Shown here piece by piece: positions 15,717 to 24,617 of a DNA stretch of 64,000 bases. The position numbers were made by a program, and so were the translations under genes. The stretch's first letter is position 1. The number at the start of each line of letters is the position of its first letter. The DNA comes from DASSBQ01 sp040981125 (GTDB taxonomy: Bacteria; Nitrospirota; Nitrospiria; Nitrospirales; Nitrospiraceae). Location: the NCBI GenBank assembly GCA_040981125.1, contig JANRMQ010000004.1:310001-374000 (forward strand), read 5' to 3'. The notes under the pieces were generated by a model. It ran no database searches, was not told the DNA's origin, and saw only the letters and a program-made list of their open reading frames with translations.

Positions 15717-15797
15717 GGATCCAATAGGATCGCACAGCCTCATTCCGTTATTCTGCTTCGGCGTCACCTATGTAAGGAATGATTCCGACAATCCCAC

Positions 15798-16796
15798 GTG
15801 CTCAGATTAATTCTTCTCACGCTCGGTCTCCTCACCCTCTGCCTTATTGTTTGGCATATCGGTCCCGGCAACATTTATGACGCGGTCACGCGCCTGGGTC
15901 CGGGGGCGCTGCTGGTGATTCTTCTACCGTCCATTCTCATGTATGTGCTCGAAGCGTGCGGCTGGCGCATGACGCTTGGCCGCTACGCCCGGATCGTCCC
16001 GTTTTGGCGGCTCCTGGCGATTCGGACGGCCGGCGAGGTGGTTAACATGACGACGCCGACTGCGTACGTCGGCGGTGAGCCGTTGAAGGCCTACCTCCTC
16101 AAACAATACGGCGTGCCGATGGTCGATGGTCTTGCGTCCGTCGTGACGGCCAAGACGACCATGACCATCGCGCAAATTGGATTCATCCTGGTCGGGATGT
16201 CCATGGGCTTTTGGTTGCTTGGGACGGGCGGGTCACCGGGAAAGACCGCGATGGCGACCATGGTGAGCGTCGGACTGCTGGCGTTCGGCGTCGGCGGCTT
16301 CGTGCTGATTCAACGACGGGGAATTTTCTCGTCGCTTTTGTGGGCGCTGCGGAAGATCGGCCTTGCGATCAAGGCGTTGGACACGCACGAAGAAAGACTG
16401 CTTGAACTGGATCGAACGATCGCGGCGTTCTATGTGACGAATCGTTCAGGGTTCCTCACGTCCATCCTTTTGTTTTTTTTCGGATGGCTGGTCGAGACGA
16501 TAGAGGTCTTCGTGATGCTGACGGTTCTGGGAGAACCGGCGACCGTCCCGACCTCCATTGCGATCGGGGCGCTTTCGGTGTTCATCAAGGGAGGAGCGTT
16601 TTTTATCCCCGGCAGCCTCGGCGCGCAGGATGCGGGCAACCTGCTGCTGGTCACGACGTTCGGGTACGGCGAGGTGGCCGGGATTACCTTTGCCCTGTTG
16701 CGCCGGTTCCGCGAATTGGTATGGGTCTTCATCGGCCTTATCTGTCTTGGCGTTATGGGCAAAAGAGGCAAAGGGATTCAAAGTTCGGCCAATTAA
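15798..16796 (+). CDS. flippase-like integral membrane protein (LPG synthetase TM / UPF0104 type)
   Basis: 332 residues with about eight hydrophobic segments and the family motifs AGEVVNMTTPTAYVGGEPLK (about 77-96) and FFIPGSLGAQDAGN (about 270-283). Members of this family lie in glycolipid, hopanoid and lysyl-phosphatidylglycerol loci and are thought to move or modify lipids; few have known substrates. The GTG start follows the phosphotransferase gene by 81 bp and a glycosyltransferase comes next, which fits transport of a modified lipid. No catalytic domain is fused to it. Confidence 0.8.
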   Translation: MLRLILLTLGLLTLCLIVWHIGPGNIYDAVTRLGPGALLVILLPSILMYVLEACGWRMTLGRYARIVPFWRLLAIRTAGEVVNMTTPTAYVGGEPLKAYLLKQYGVPMVDGLASVVTAKTTMTIAQIGFILVGMSMGFWLLGTGGSPGKTAMATMVSVGLLAFGVGGFVLIQRRGIFSSLLWALRKIGLAIKALDTHEERLLELDRTIAAFYVTNRSGFLTSILLFFFGWLVETIEVFVMLTVLGEPATVPTSIAIGALSVFIKGGAFFIPGSLGAQDAGNLLLVTTFGYGEVAGITFALLRRFRELVWVFIGLICLGVMGKRGKGIQSSAN

Positions 16797-17020
16797 TCAC
16801 TGCGTCCCGCCACGGCCTTCCACACCTACGTGACTCCTGGTATGGACCATTTTCTCATATAGCTGGGCAAATTCCATCCTCTGCGCTATCGTGATGCGAC
16901 TCATTGAACCGGCGCATTGCGCCTTCTCCGGACTGATTCCGGCCACTGCAATGTCGGTCGGGGCGATCGGCCGCTGCTCGGCGTGATCCGGTCGGGTCAT
17001 ATCGCCACAAGGAGGGTCGC

Positions 17021-18091
17021 GTGACTGTACGGAACTTCGCAACACAGCCGCACAGTTCAACGATCGGCAAAGCGGACGTGCTCGGCACGGCGCCGATCTC
17101 TCCAATGGAGAGGCATCGGCCGCACCAGCCGGCCGTGCCCGCGGCGACTCAACCGGTCCTTTCGATTGTCATCCCCGTCTTCAACGAAGCAGAGAATATC
17201 GAGACGCTTCATACCCGCCTTACCCACGTGCTCCGGGACATGGGCCATGAATACGAGATTATTTTTGTGGACGATGGAAGCCATGATCAAAGCCCTTCCC
17301 TGTTGAATCGACTGGCTGAAGCCGATGGCCATGTCGTCGTCGTGGAACTGGCGAGAAATTTTGGACATCAGGTCGCGATCAGCGCGGGATTGGAACACAG
17401 TTGCGGGCGCGCAGTGTGCATCATGGATGCAGACTTGCAGGATCCGCCGGAAATCCTCCCGCAATTCCTGGAAAAATGGCGGGAAGGAGCGGAGGTGGTG
17501 TACGCCGTTCGGACCATGCGCAAGGAATGGTGGGGAAAGCGTCTGGCTTACGCCGGCTTTTATCGTTTGCTGCAGCGCGTGGCGAATATCAAGATTCCGC
17601 TCGATGCGGGTGATTTCTGCATTATGGACCGCTGCGTGGTGGACCATCTTGTCCAGATGCCGGAACGAAATCGCTTTGTCCGGGGAATCCGAAGTTGGAT
17701 CGGATTTCACCAGGTCGGGGTGGCCTATGAGCGCCATTCACGACATGCCGGGCGCCCGAAATACACCTTTCGCAAGCTGATCTACCTGGCGCTTGACGGC
17801 TTGATCTCCTTCAGTCACATGCCTCTGCGTATCATCACGCTGCTCGGCATTGCCGTTTCGCTCCTGTCCTTTACGGTGGCCCTGTTCTACATCGTCAAGA
17901 AAATAGCACTGGGAGCGGGAATTCCGGGATTCACGACGTTGGTCGTATCCATTTTCTTTTTGGCCGGCATTCAGCTCATGACGATCGGGGTCATCGGTGA
18001 ATACATTGGAAGAATTTCCGATGAAGTCAAACGCCGCCCGTTGTATGTCGCCCGCCGTGTCACGAGGAGAGAACTCCCATTCGCATCCTGA
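17021..18091 (+). CDS. family 2 glycosyltransferase, polyprenyl-phosphate type with C-terminal membrane helices
   Basis: 356 residues. After a 45-residue variable N-terminus comes a GT-A domain: LSIVIPVFNEAENIETL, FVDDGSHDQS and the metal-binding MDADLQDPPE, followed by two hydrophobic helices (about 268-335), as in dolichyl/undecaprenyl-phosphate sugar transferases (DPMS, GtrB, ArnC). It likely loads a sugar on undecaprenyl phosphate at the inner membrane. The GTG start has AAGGAGG about 7 nt upstream. The stop overlaps the next ATG by 1 nt. Which sugar is used cannot be told. Confidence 0.88.
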   Translation: MTVRNFATQPHSSTIGKADVLGTAPISPMERHRPHQPAVPAATQPVLSIVIPVFNEAENIETLHTRLTHVLRDMGHEYEIIFVDDGSHDQSPSLLNRLAEADGHVVVVELARNFGHQVAISAGLEHSCGRAVCIMDADLQDPPEILPQFLEKWREGAEVVYAVRTMRKEWWGKRLAYAGFYRLLQRVANIKIPLDAGDFCIMDRCVVDHLVQMPERNRFVRGIRSWIGFHQVGVAYERHSRHAGRPKYTFRKLIYLALDGLISFSHMPLRIITLLGIAVSLLSFTVALFYIVKKIALGAGIPGFTTLVVSIFFLAGIQLMTIGVIGEYIGRISDEVKRRPLYVARRVTRRELPFAS

Positions 18092-19305
18092 TGTTCGATA
18101 ACGAATTCCCCCCCCTCGGCGGCGGAACGGGAGTCGTCAACCATCACCTGCTGCAGGAACTGGCCAAACGCCCGGACATCGCCGTCGATCTCGTCACCTC
18201 ATCGCGCAGCCGGTGCGCCTACGAGCGGGAGCCGTTTTCGGACCGGATTGTCCTCCATAGAGTGCCGGTGGACAATCGAAATATCCATCATTCGACCAAT
18301 CGTGAACTGATCCGCTACAGCGCGCGCGGCATCCGGCTCGCGTATGGTCTGGCCAAAGAACATCGATATGATCTCAGTTTCGCCTTCGCCGGCGTGCCCG
18401 CCGGCGCATTGAGCTACGCGCTGAACCTGACGCATCGATTACCTTATGTGCTTTCTCTTCAAGGGCCGGATGTGCCGGGATTTGAAGAGCGATACCAGCG
18501 TCTCTACCCTGTCTTGACGCCGCTCATTCGGCGCATTTGGCGAAGGGCGGGAGCCGTGACCGCCATCAGCGCCGAGCAGGCCGTCTTGGCCCGGCGGACG
18601 ATGCCCGAGCTTAGCCTGACGACAATTCCGAACGGCGTCGATACGGAAGCCTTTTTCCCTGTCGAACGAGAGGCAGGGCGGGAAGTCAATATGGTGTGCG
18701 CGGCTCGATTGATCGAGCGAAAAGGACAACATCATCTGCTTGAGGCGCTGGCACGTTTGCGGCGGTCCTGTCGCTCGCCGGTACGTGTCACCTTGGTCGG
18801 GACGGGAGACGCGGAGACGTCGTTACGGGATCTTGCTGGGCGCCTGCGCATCGCCGACGCGGTGACCTTCACGGGCTATGTGCCGAGAGAAGGGATGCCG
18901 GACATGTATCGCGCGGCGGATGTGTTTGTCCTGCCGTCTCAGCAGGAAGGAATGTCGATCGCGCTGCTGGAGGCGATGGCGTCGGGGCTGCCGGTCGTGG
19001 TGACGCAAACGGGTGGGACGGACGAACTGGTGACGAAAGGGGGCAACGGTGACATTGTTCCGTGGGGCGATGTGGAGGCGTTGAGCCGCGCGCTCAGAAT
19101 GTTGGCGGAGGATGATCGCATGCGGATTCGATTTGGAGCGGAGAGCCGCCGGCGGGCGATCCGCTTCGGATGGCCGGCTCTGGCGGCGAGATACCTGGAC
19201 CTCTGCGCCACGGTGATGGAACGGGCCATGGCGCAAAAGGGAAGATGTCGCGCATCGGCGGTTGGAACTGCGTCTCATGATCCTTCGAAGGAGTGCTCGG
19301 CATGA
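18091..19305 (+). CDS. family 4 glycosyltransferase
   Basis: 404 residues with the GT-B fold: N-terminal glycine loop PPLGGGTGVVNHHLL (about 6-20) and the nucleotide-sugar site PSQQEGMSIALLEAMASG (about 283-300), the EX7E pattern of GT4 enzymes. The ATG at 18091 begins within what looks like the first beta strand; the codons before it would read RILMFDNEFPP, but no standard start codon is available upstream in frame. It overlaps the preceding gene by 1 nt and the next by 4 nt. Retaining glycosyltransfer to a surface glycan or lipid-linked oligosaccharide is expected. Confidence 0.87.
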   Translation: MFDNEFPPLGGGTGVVNHHLLQELAKRPDIAVDLVTSSRSRCAYEREPFSDRIVLHRVPVDNRNIHHSTNRELIRYSARGIRLAYGLAKEHRYDLSFAFAGVPAGALSYALNLTHRLPYVLSLQGPDVPGFEERYQRLYPVLTPLIRRIWRRAGAVTAISAEQAVLARRTMPELSLTTIPNGVDTEAFFPVEREAGREVNMVCAARLIERKGQHHLLEALARLRRSCRSPVRVTLVGTGDAETSLRDLAGRLRIADAVTFTGYVPREGMPDMYRAADVFVLPSQQEGMSIALLEAMASGLPVVVTQTGGTDELVTKGGNGDIVPWGDVEALSRALRMLAEDDRMRIRFGAESRRRAIRFGWPALAARYLDLCATVMERAMAQKGRCRASAVGTASHDPSKECSA

Positions 19306-20429
19306 AGACCGCCCCATCGATCTGCATCCTGACCAGCCAGTATTTCGATTGGGGGATTTACGGCGGATTCGGCAGCATGTCCAGAAAACTCGCGGAGAGC
19401 CTAGCGAAGGCCGGCCATCGAGTCAGCGTCATCGTGCCTGGACGCCGGGGTCAGCGGCCGATGGAGACCATTGAAGGCGTCGAGATACGGAGCTTTTCGC
19501 CGCGAAATGTATTGGACGCGTGCCGCCTCATCCGACAATCGTCGGCCGATCTCTTCCACTCTCAAGATCCGACCATTCTGACGTATCTTGCCGAACGACT
19601 ACATCCCCGGCGCACGCACTTGGTCACGAGTCGCGATCCCCGGGATCTCGCGGACTGGTGGATTGAGTTTCGCTACGCCACGCCGGCGCGCCGGCTGCTG
19701 ACTCCCTTCAACTATCTGACCGAGGCCGGTCTTTTCGTCCGGCAGGCTGTTCGCAAAGCGGACGCCGTGTTCTGTCCCGCGCATTTTCTCAAGGAAAAAG
19801 TGAAGCGCCTGTACGGCCTGAAGACGCTGCCGAACTTACTCCCGAACTTGATCGATGTGCCGGCGGCGCTTCCGACGAAGAGCGATCGGCCCACGCTGAC
19901 GTTCGTCGCTCGGTGGGATAAGCGAAAACGTCCCTGGTTGTTCCTCGATCTGGCCGGCATGTTCCCCGAGTATCGGTTCGTGGCGGTCGGCCAAGGAAGT
20001 GCCTCGGCTGAGATGGGTTTCGATGCGGCGCTCAGACGCCGCTATCGGGATGTGCCCAATCTGGAAATGCCGGGGCTCATCAATCGGTTTCGGGAACCGG
20101 ATCGAATGCACCGGTTGCTGTCGGACACCTGGGTGTTCGTGAGCACGGCGGTGCGGGAAGGGCTGCCGCTGACGTTTCTGGAAGCAGCCGCCTACGGATG
20201 CCCCATCATCAGCAGTGTGGATCCGGATCAGTTCGCCACGAAATTCGGACAGCAAGTCCACAACGACGACTATGCCGAAGCCATTCGAACGTTGTTGGCC
20301 GAGGCGCCGTTTGAAAAGGGGCGGGCCGCCTATGAGTACGTGCGGGGCACGTATGAAACCTCCAGGGCGTTGCGTGCGCATGTGGAAGCGTACGAAAGTC
20401 ATGTCCGCGGCGTAGGACGCGCAGCATGA
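19302..20429 (+). CDS. family 4-like glycosyltransferase
   Basis: 375 residues with GT-B architecture. The N-terminal half contains GGFGSMSRKLAESLAKAGH (about 22-40), and the C-terminal half has LTFVARWDKRKRPWLFLDLA and the donor site STAVREGLPLTFLEAAAYGC (about 278-297). The second Glu of the EX7E pattern is present (EGLPLTFLE). The ATG is within the stop of the preceding glycosyltransferase (ATGA), so the pair is translationally coupled and probably acts in sequence on one product. The sequence is more diverged than its neighbour, so the donor is unknown. Confidence 0.8.
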   Translation: MKTAPSICILTSQYFDWGIYGGFGSMSRKLAESLAKAGHRVSVIVPGRRGQRPMETIEGVEIRSFSPRNVLDACRLIRQSSADLFHSQDPTILTYLAERLHPRRTHLVTSRDPRDLADWWIEFRYATPARRLLTPFNYLTEAGLFVRQAVRKADAVFCPAHFLKEKVKRLYGLKTLPNLLPNLIDVPAALPTKSDRPTLTFVARWDKRKRPWLFLDLAGMFPEYRFVAVGQGSASAEMGFDAALRRRYRDVPNLEMPGLINRFREPDRMHRLLSDTWVFVSTAVREGLPLTFLEAAAYGCPIISSVDPDQFATKFGQQVHNDDYAEAIRTLLAEAPFEKGRAAYEYVRGTYETSRALRAHVEAYESHVRGVGRAA

Positions 20430-20503
20430 ATATCGTCCGGATCGACTGAATGTTTCCATCCGCCGCCATGGCGTGCACGAACCATGTCGGTTAGCCCGTA
20501 AGG

Positions 20504-22063
20504 TTGACCTTGTCGCGCGGCATGCTCTCCATCAAGACCGTTTCGAAGGGCATCGTGTCGGTCGGAACCTGGTCTGCCACCAAGCTCTTGGTCACCGGCC
20601 TCATCCTGCCGCTGTATTCCCGGCTGCTCGGCATCGAAGGGTACGGACAATATGCGTATTACGTAGCCTTGCTGTTGCTCGCCTCGCAGCCGGCCAACTG
20701 CGGGATGAGGCAGACTCTGACCAGATATCTCGCGGAACGGACGGAGGATCATGCGTGGCATCGACAGATGGCCCGGTTTGCCGGGTGCGTCAATGCCGTC
20801 GCGGCGGGCCTTGTCGGGGTCATCGTTGCTTCTTGGCTGCTGTCCTCGTTGCCGTTGGAGTTCCGATCTTTCTTGTTAACGGCCGTCGTGATCGGCCTGT
20901 TGTGGTCCGAACAGCTGCTTCAGCATGCCGGAGGCATTCTGTACGGGCTGCATCGTGAAGAGCAGGCCACTCTGCCCGCTTCGCTCGGGATTGTGTTCGG
21001 CGGAGCATTCGGCGTGGGCTTGGCGGCGGCCGGCTTTGGGGTGTTAGGGGCCTTAAGTGGAATGCTGGCGGCGGGCATAATCGTGGCAGTCGTGACCATG
21101 TGTCTTGCACAGCGGGCTTTGAGCGGCTCTGGGGAACGCGAATGTGAGAGGCCTCTTCCGCGCCGCGAATTGCTGCAATTTGGACTCTCCTCTATGGCGT
21201 ATGCCGGCATCGCCATGACGCTGTATTCCATCGACGTCGTTCTGGTTCGGCACTTCGCCGGCGATCAGCAAACGGGGCTGTATGCCGCGGCTGTCCAATG
21301 GTCGGAGTTCGTGTGGTTTCTCCCGATCGCCATCGAGGGAGTCATGCTGCAAACGACGGCGCGCCTTTGGGTTCAAGGACAGGTAGACGACATCACGCAA
21401 TTAGTCAGCCGATTGATGCGCTATGTCGCCCTGACCACCGCCTTCCTCTTGCTCTTCGTGCTGGTCTTCTCCGAACAGATTCTCACCTTGTACTTTGGGC
21501 CGGAATTCACGGAGGCGGCCGTGCCGCTGCAGTTGTTGGTGCCCGGCGCATTCGCCTTCTCATTGGCTCGGGTCATCAGGCCGGTGATCCAGGGGCGTGG
21601 ATGGGTCATGACGTTGCTGAAAGTCGTCGTGGCGGCCACGGTCGTCAATATCGCCTTGAATGTGGTGCTGGTTCCCTCGTGGGGCGCGGCCGGAGCGTCC
21701 GTGGCGACATCGGTCTCGTTCATTGGCGTGGCCATTGCGTACGTCCGGCTCTTGCAGGTTGAGGGAGCGCATCCCTTTCAGAGCTTTGCCGCCGGCCGAT
21801 TCATCGTGCTCTGTGCGATCACTCTGGCCGTCCTTGTTCCCATTCCATGGGCAATCAGCTCTTCGTGGATGGCGCTGATGATCGGAGGACTTCTTGCGCT
21901 CGTTCTCTATTGGACCGGCGCGTTCTGGTTGGGACTGCTTCGGGTCCGTGAACTCGAACGGATTGTGGAGAGTCTGCCGGGCCCGTTACACCGGCTTGGA
22001 ATCAAGCTGATGCGTCTGTTTCAACCCATGCTCGTCCGCCTCGATGCGATCGCATTGGGTTAA
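20504..22063 (+). CDS. polysaccharide export/flippase membrane protein (Wzx/MurJ-like, MOP superfamily)
   Basis: 519 residues with 12-14 predicted membrane helices spread over the length. The opening KTVSKGIVSVGTWSATKLLV and the internal FGLSSMAYAGIAMTLYSIDV, followed by LVRHFAGDQQTGLYAAAVQW, are typical of O-antigen/polysaccharide flippases that turn lipid-linked glycans to the periplasmic face. TTG codons at 20504 and 20510 and ATG 20522 are possible starts; an AAGG at 20500-20503 favours 20510, but the outer start is listed. It lies among glycosyltransferase genes, as expected for its role. Confidence 0.83.
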   Translation: MTLSRGMLSIKTVSKGIVSVGTWSATKLLVTGLILPLYSRLLGIEGYGQYAYYVALLLLASQPANCGMRQTLTRYLAERTEDHAWHRQMARFAGCVNAVAAGLVGVIVASWLLSSLPLEFRSFLLTAVVIGLLWSEQLLQHAGGILYGLHREEQATLPASLGIVFGGAFGVGLAAAGFGVLGALSGMLAAGIIVAVVTMCLAQRALSGSGERECERPLPRRELLQFGLSSMAYAGIAMTLYSIDVVLVRHFAGDQQTGLYAAAVQWSEFVWFLPIAIEGVMLQTTARLWVQGQVDDITQLVSRLMRYVALTTAFLLLFVLVFSEQILTLYFGPEFTEAAVPLQLLVPGAFAFSLARVIRPVIQGRGWVMTLLKVVVAATVVNIALNVVLVPSWGAAGASVATSVSFIGVAIAYVRLLQVEGAHPFQSFAAGRFIVLCAITLAVLVPIPWAISSSWMALMIGGLLALVLYWTGAFWLGLLRVRELERIVESLPGPLHRLGIKLMRLFQPMLVRLDAIALG

Positions 22064-22081
22064 GGGAGCCGTCGTAGCTCG

Positions 22082-22993
22082 ATGGAACACGATCGTCATC
22101 TCGTCTCCGTCATCATTCCGACGATAGGCAGGAACACGCTGGTCCGCTGCAGGGCGGCTTTGGCAGAGCAAACGAGACCGGCCGACGAGATTATTACGAT
22201 CACGGATCCTGATCGCCGGGGTGCGGCATGGGCACGGAACGAAGGCCTGCGCCGGGCCAAAGGTGACCTCATTGCGTTTATCGATGATGATGCGATCGCT
22301 CCTCCTGATTGGTTGGAGCGATTGGTTCGGGCTATTGACGAGCACGGCGCGGCCGCTGCGGGAGGAACATACCGGGAAACCGATCCCTTGTTGGATGCCA
22401 TTCGTCGCCGGAATCCGGCGCCGCTCGTTGAGCAATTCGACCGAGGCGGCCTCGTGGGGAACGCCGGCAATATTGTATTTGTCCGTGCGTGGCTGGATCA
22501 ATGCTTCGCTGAATACGGCTACGTATTCAACCCCTGTTTCACGGGGCCTGGTGAAGATTGGGAATTGATCTGGCGCCTGAGAAAACTCGGGGCACCGATG
22601 GTGTATGTGCCCAACCCGGTCACGCATTTACGTCGGGCCTCGCTGGGGCAACATTGCCGCCATTCTTTCCAACGCGGAATGGGCATTGCGCTCCTGTACA
22701 AGCTGTACCAGTCGGATTCCGGAGAGGTCATTGTGCAGGACAGCTTGCTGTGGGGCCGGCAGGGTATGAAATCCAAGCCGCGATGGGGCGACGCCTTCTT
22801 GGAGACGATCATCGGGCCATTTGATTTCAAGACTTTTGCGAAGGCCCGGCACTTCTGGGCGTTTTGGATCGGAGAAAAATGTCGGGCGGTGGGATTTCTC
22901 TGGGGGATGGTCAGAAGCCGCGCGGCTGCCGGATCGACCACCCGCGGGATTACGGGGACCGCAGGCATAAAGGGAGCAAGCGTCAAACTATGA
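22082..22993 (+). CDS. family 2 glycosyltransferase
   Basis: 303 residues with a GT-A domain: VSVIIPTIGRNTLVRC (about 8-23), a region with GAAWARNEGLRRAKGDLIAF, and the metal motif IDDDA (about 74-78). The later segment FTGPGEDWELIWRLRKLG holds the ED catalytic-base pair common in inverting GT2 enzymes. No C-terminal membrane pair is obvious. The ATG of the next gene overlaps its stop by 4 nt. It probably adds a sugar to the glycan built by this locus. Confidence 0.85.
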   Translation: MEHDRHLVSVIIPTIGRNTLVRCRAALAEQTRPADEIITITDPDRRGAAWARNEGLRRAKGDLIAFIDDDAIAPPDWLERLVRAIDEHGAAAAGGTYRETDPLLDAIRRRNPAPLVEQFDRGGLVGNAGNIVFVRAWLDQCFAEYGYVFNPCFTGPGEDWELIWRLRKLGAPMVYVPNPVTHLRRASLGQHCRHSFQRGMGIALLYKLYQSDSGEVIVQDSLLWGRQGMKSKPRWGDAFLETIIGPFDFKTFAKARHFWAFWIGEKCRAVGFLWGMVRSRAAAGSTTRGITGTAGIKGASVKL

Positions 22994-24324
22994 CGGCGGT
23001 GCATCTGCGCACGAAGGCCTGGTTCGGAGATGAGCCGCTTACCATCGAGTTCCCTGACTCATGGGAGATCTATCAAGCAGGACCTCGGGATCAGCGGACT
23101 CTCACGGAAGACCGGATGCGGCAGGTGCTGGCCCGGCCGATCGGCACGCCACGACTATCTGAACTGGCGAGAACAAGAACCAGAGCGGCGATCGTGATTT
23201 ATGATCTCACAAGGCCGACCCCGGCAGCCGAGCTGTTGCCGCTGCTGATCGATGAGCTGAAACGCGGCGGGATGACGGAATCCGCCATGACCATTATTGT
23301 GGCGGGAGGCACGCATCCGCCGGAAACGGCGGAAGGGATCGCTAAGAAAGTCGGTGCGCGGACGGCTCGGAGCGTCCGGGTCATTCCGCATGATTGCCGC
23401 CGCGATCTCGTTGATCTCGGTGTATCTCCGGCCGGCTTGCCGGTCCAGATCAATCGGACACTCATGTCCTGCGATCTCAAAATCGGCGTCGGCTGCATTT
23501 ATCCTCACCCGATTGCCGGATTCTCAGGCGGCGCCAAGATCATTCTCCCGGCTGTCTGTGGAGCTGAAACGACCCGTATGATGCACGACTATCTGCGGGG
23601 CGCGCGCGGGCGCGGAGGCTCGGTTGATACGGAACTTCGGCGCGACATGGTGGCTGTCGCGAGAACGGTCGGACTCGACTTCATCGCCAATGTGGTGCTG
23701 AATCATGAACGGCGCATCGGTGCCCTGTTTGCCGGTGATGTCGTCTTGGCGCATGAGCAAGGAGTTGATGCAGCGCGAGGAATGTACGAGGCGTCTGTAG
23801 TCTCGGAAGCGGACGTCGTCGTCGCCGACATGTATCCGTTCGATACGAGCTGGCAGTTTGCCCATGACCGGGGGCTCTGGCCGTTCGACGAAGCCGGGGC
23901 GCCTACATCGCGTGTCGTGATCGCGGCTTGTCCGTTGGGCATCGGCACGCATGATTTATTTCCGGTCGACAACCCGTTCTGGACGAGGGTTGCGCGGCGG
24001 CTGCGGCATTTCCGGTTCGCCGATCTGCGGCATCCGGGTGACAAACTGAAAACGATGGCCAGATTGATTCGAGAGAAACAGCAACCCCTCATGGTGTTGT
24101 CCTCGGGATTGAAACAGGATGAACTGAAGCGTGTCTTTTCTCGCGCCCTGGTATTCGCGGAATGGGGGGAGTTGCGACGGACCTTGACGGCACGTCATGG
24201 CCGGGGACCGGTCAAGGTTGCGGTCTACCGTTGCGCGCCTCTGCTCATGCCGAGCGGAACGAAAGCTACCCAGGCGGTCGAAGCGAAGATGCGACTCCCA
24301 GGCCGTCTCGGTGCGCCGGCATAA
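22990..24324 (+). CDS. LarA-like (DUF2088) nickel-pincer racemase-family protein
   Basis: 444 residues, close to the usual LarA length. Family motifs are present: YDLTRPTPAAELL (about 70-82), AGGTHPPETAEG (about 104), RVIPHDC (about 133), and PHPIAGFSGGAKIILPAVCG (about 174-193) with the Lys that binds the nickel-pincer nucleotide, then MMHDYL with a possible metal His. LarA-type enzymes racemise or epimerise 2-hydroxyacids, including sugar acids. No larB, larC or larE is nearby; they would need to be elsewhere. Its place in a glycan locus, with a 4-nt overlap to a glycosyltransferase, suggests a sugar-acid or other hydroxyacid substrate. Confidence 0.8.
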   Translation: MTAVHLRTKAWFGDEPLTIEFPDSWEIYQAGPRDQRTLTEDRMRQVLARPIGTPRLSELARTRTRAAIVIYDLTRPTPAAELLPLLIDELKRGGMTESAMTIIVAGGTHPPETAEGIAKKVGARTARSVRVIPHDCRRDLVDLGVSPAGLPVQINRTLMSCDLKIGVGCIYPHPIAGFSGGAKIILPAVCGAETTRMMHDYLRGARGRGGSVDTELRRDMVAVARTVGLDFIANVVLNHERRIGALFAGDVVLAHEQGVDAARGMYEASVVSEADVVVADMYPFDTSWQFAHDRGLWPFDEAGAPTSRVVIAACPLGIGTHDLFPVDNPFWTRVARRLRHFRFADLRHPGDKLKTMARLIREKQQPLMVLSSGLKQDELKRVFSRALVFAEWGELRRTLTARHGRGPVKVAVYRCAPLLMPSGTKATQAVEAKMRLPGRLGAPA

Positions 24325-24617
24325 AATAGGAAGACGACGCGAGCGGGACCTATCGCGACGCCGACCACGCGAAGCGCAGGCCGCTTCCGCCGCCCGCGAG
24401 CCCACAGGGTCTTTGACCATCAAATCGGTGCGGTCTGCATGTCGCTGTATTCACGGAGCGGGTGCCAAATACCATGCTGGATGGGTATCGAACATAGGGA
24501 CGTTTCTCTGTGAGAAATGCGGTGGGAACCAAAGCAAGCGGCAATCCGAATGAATGCAGAGCCGGTACTATAAGCGATCATCCATCGCCCATTGTCACTC
24601 CCGTGGTGTGGAGCGAC

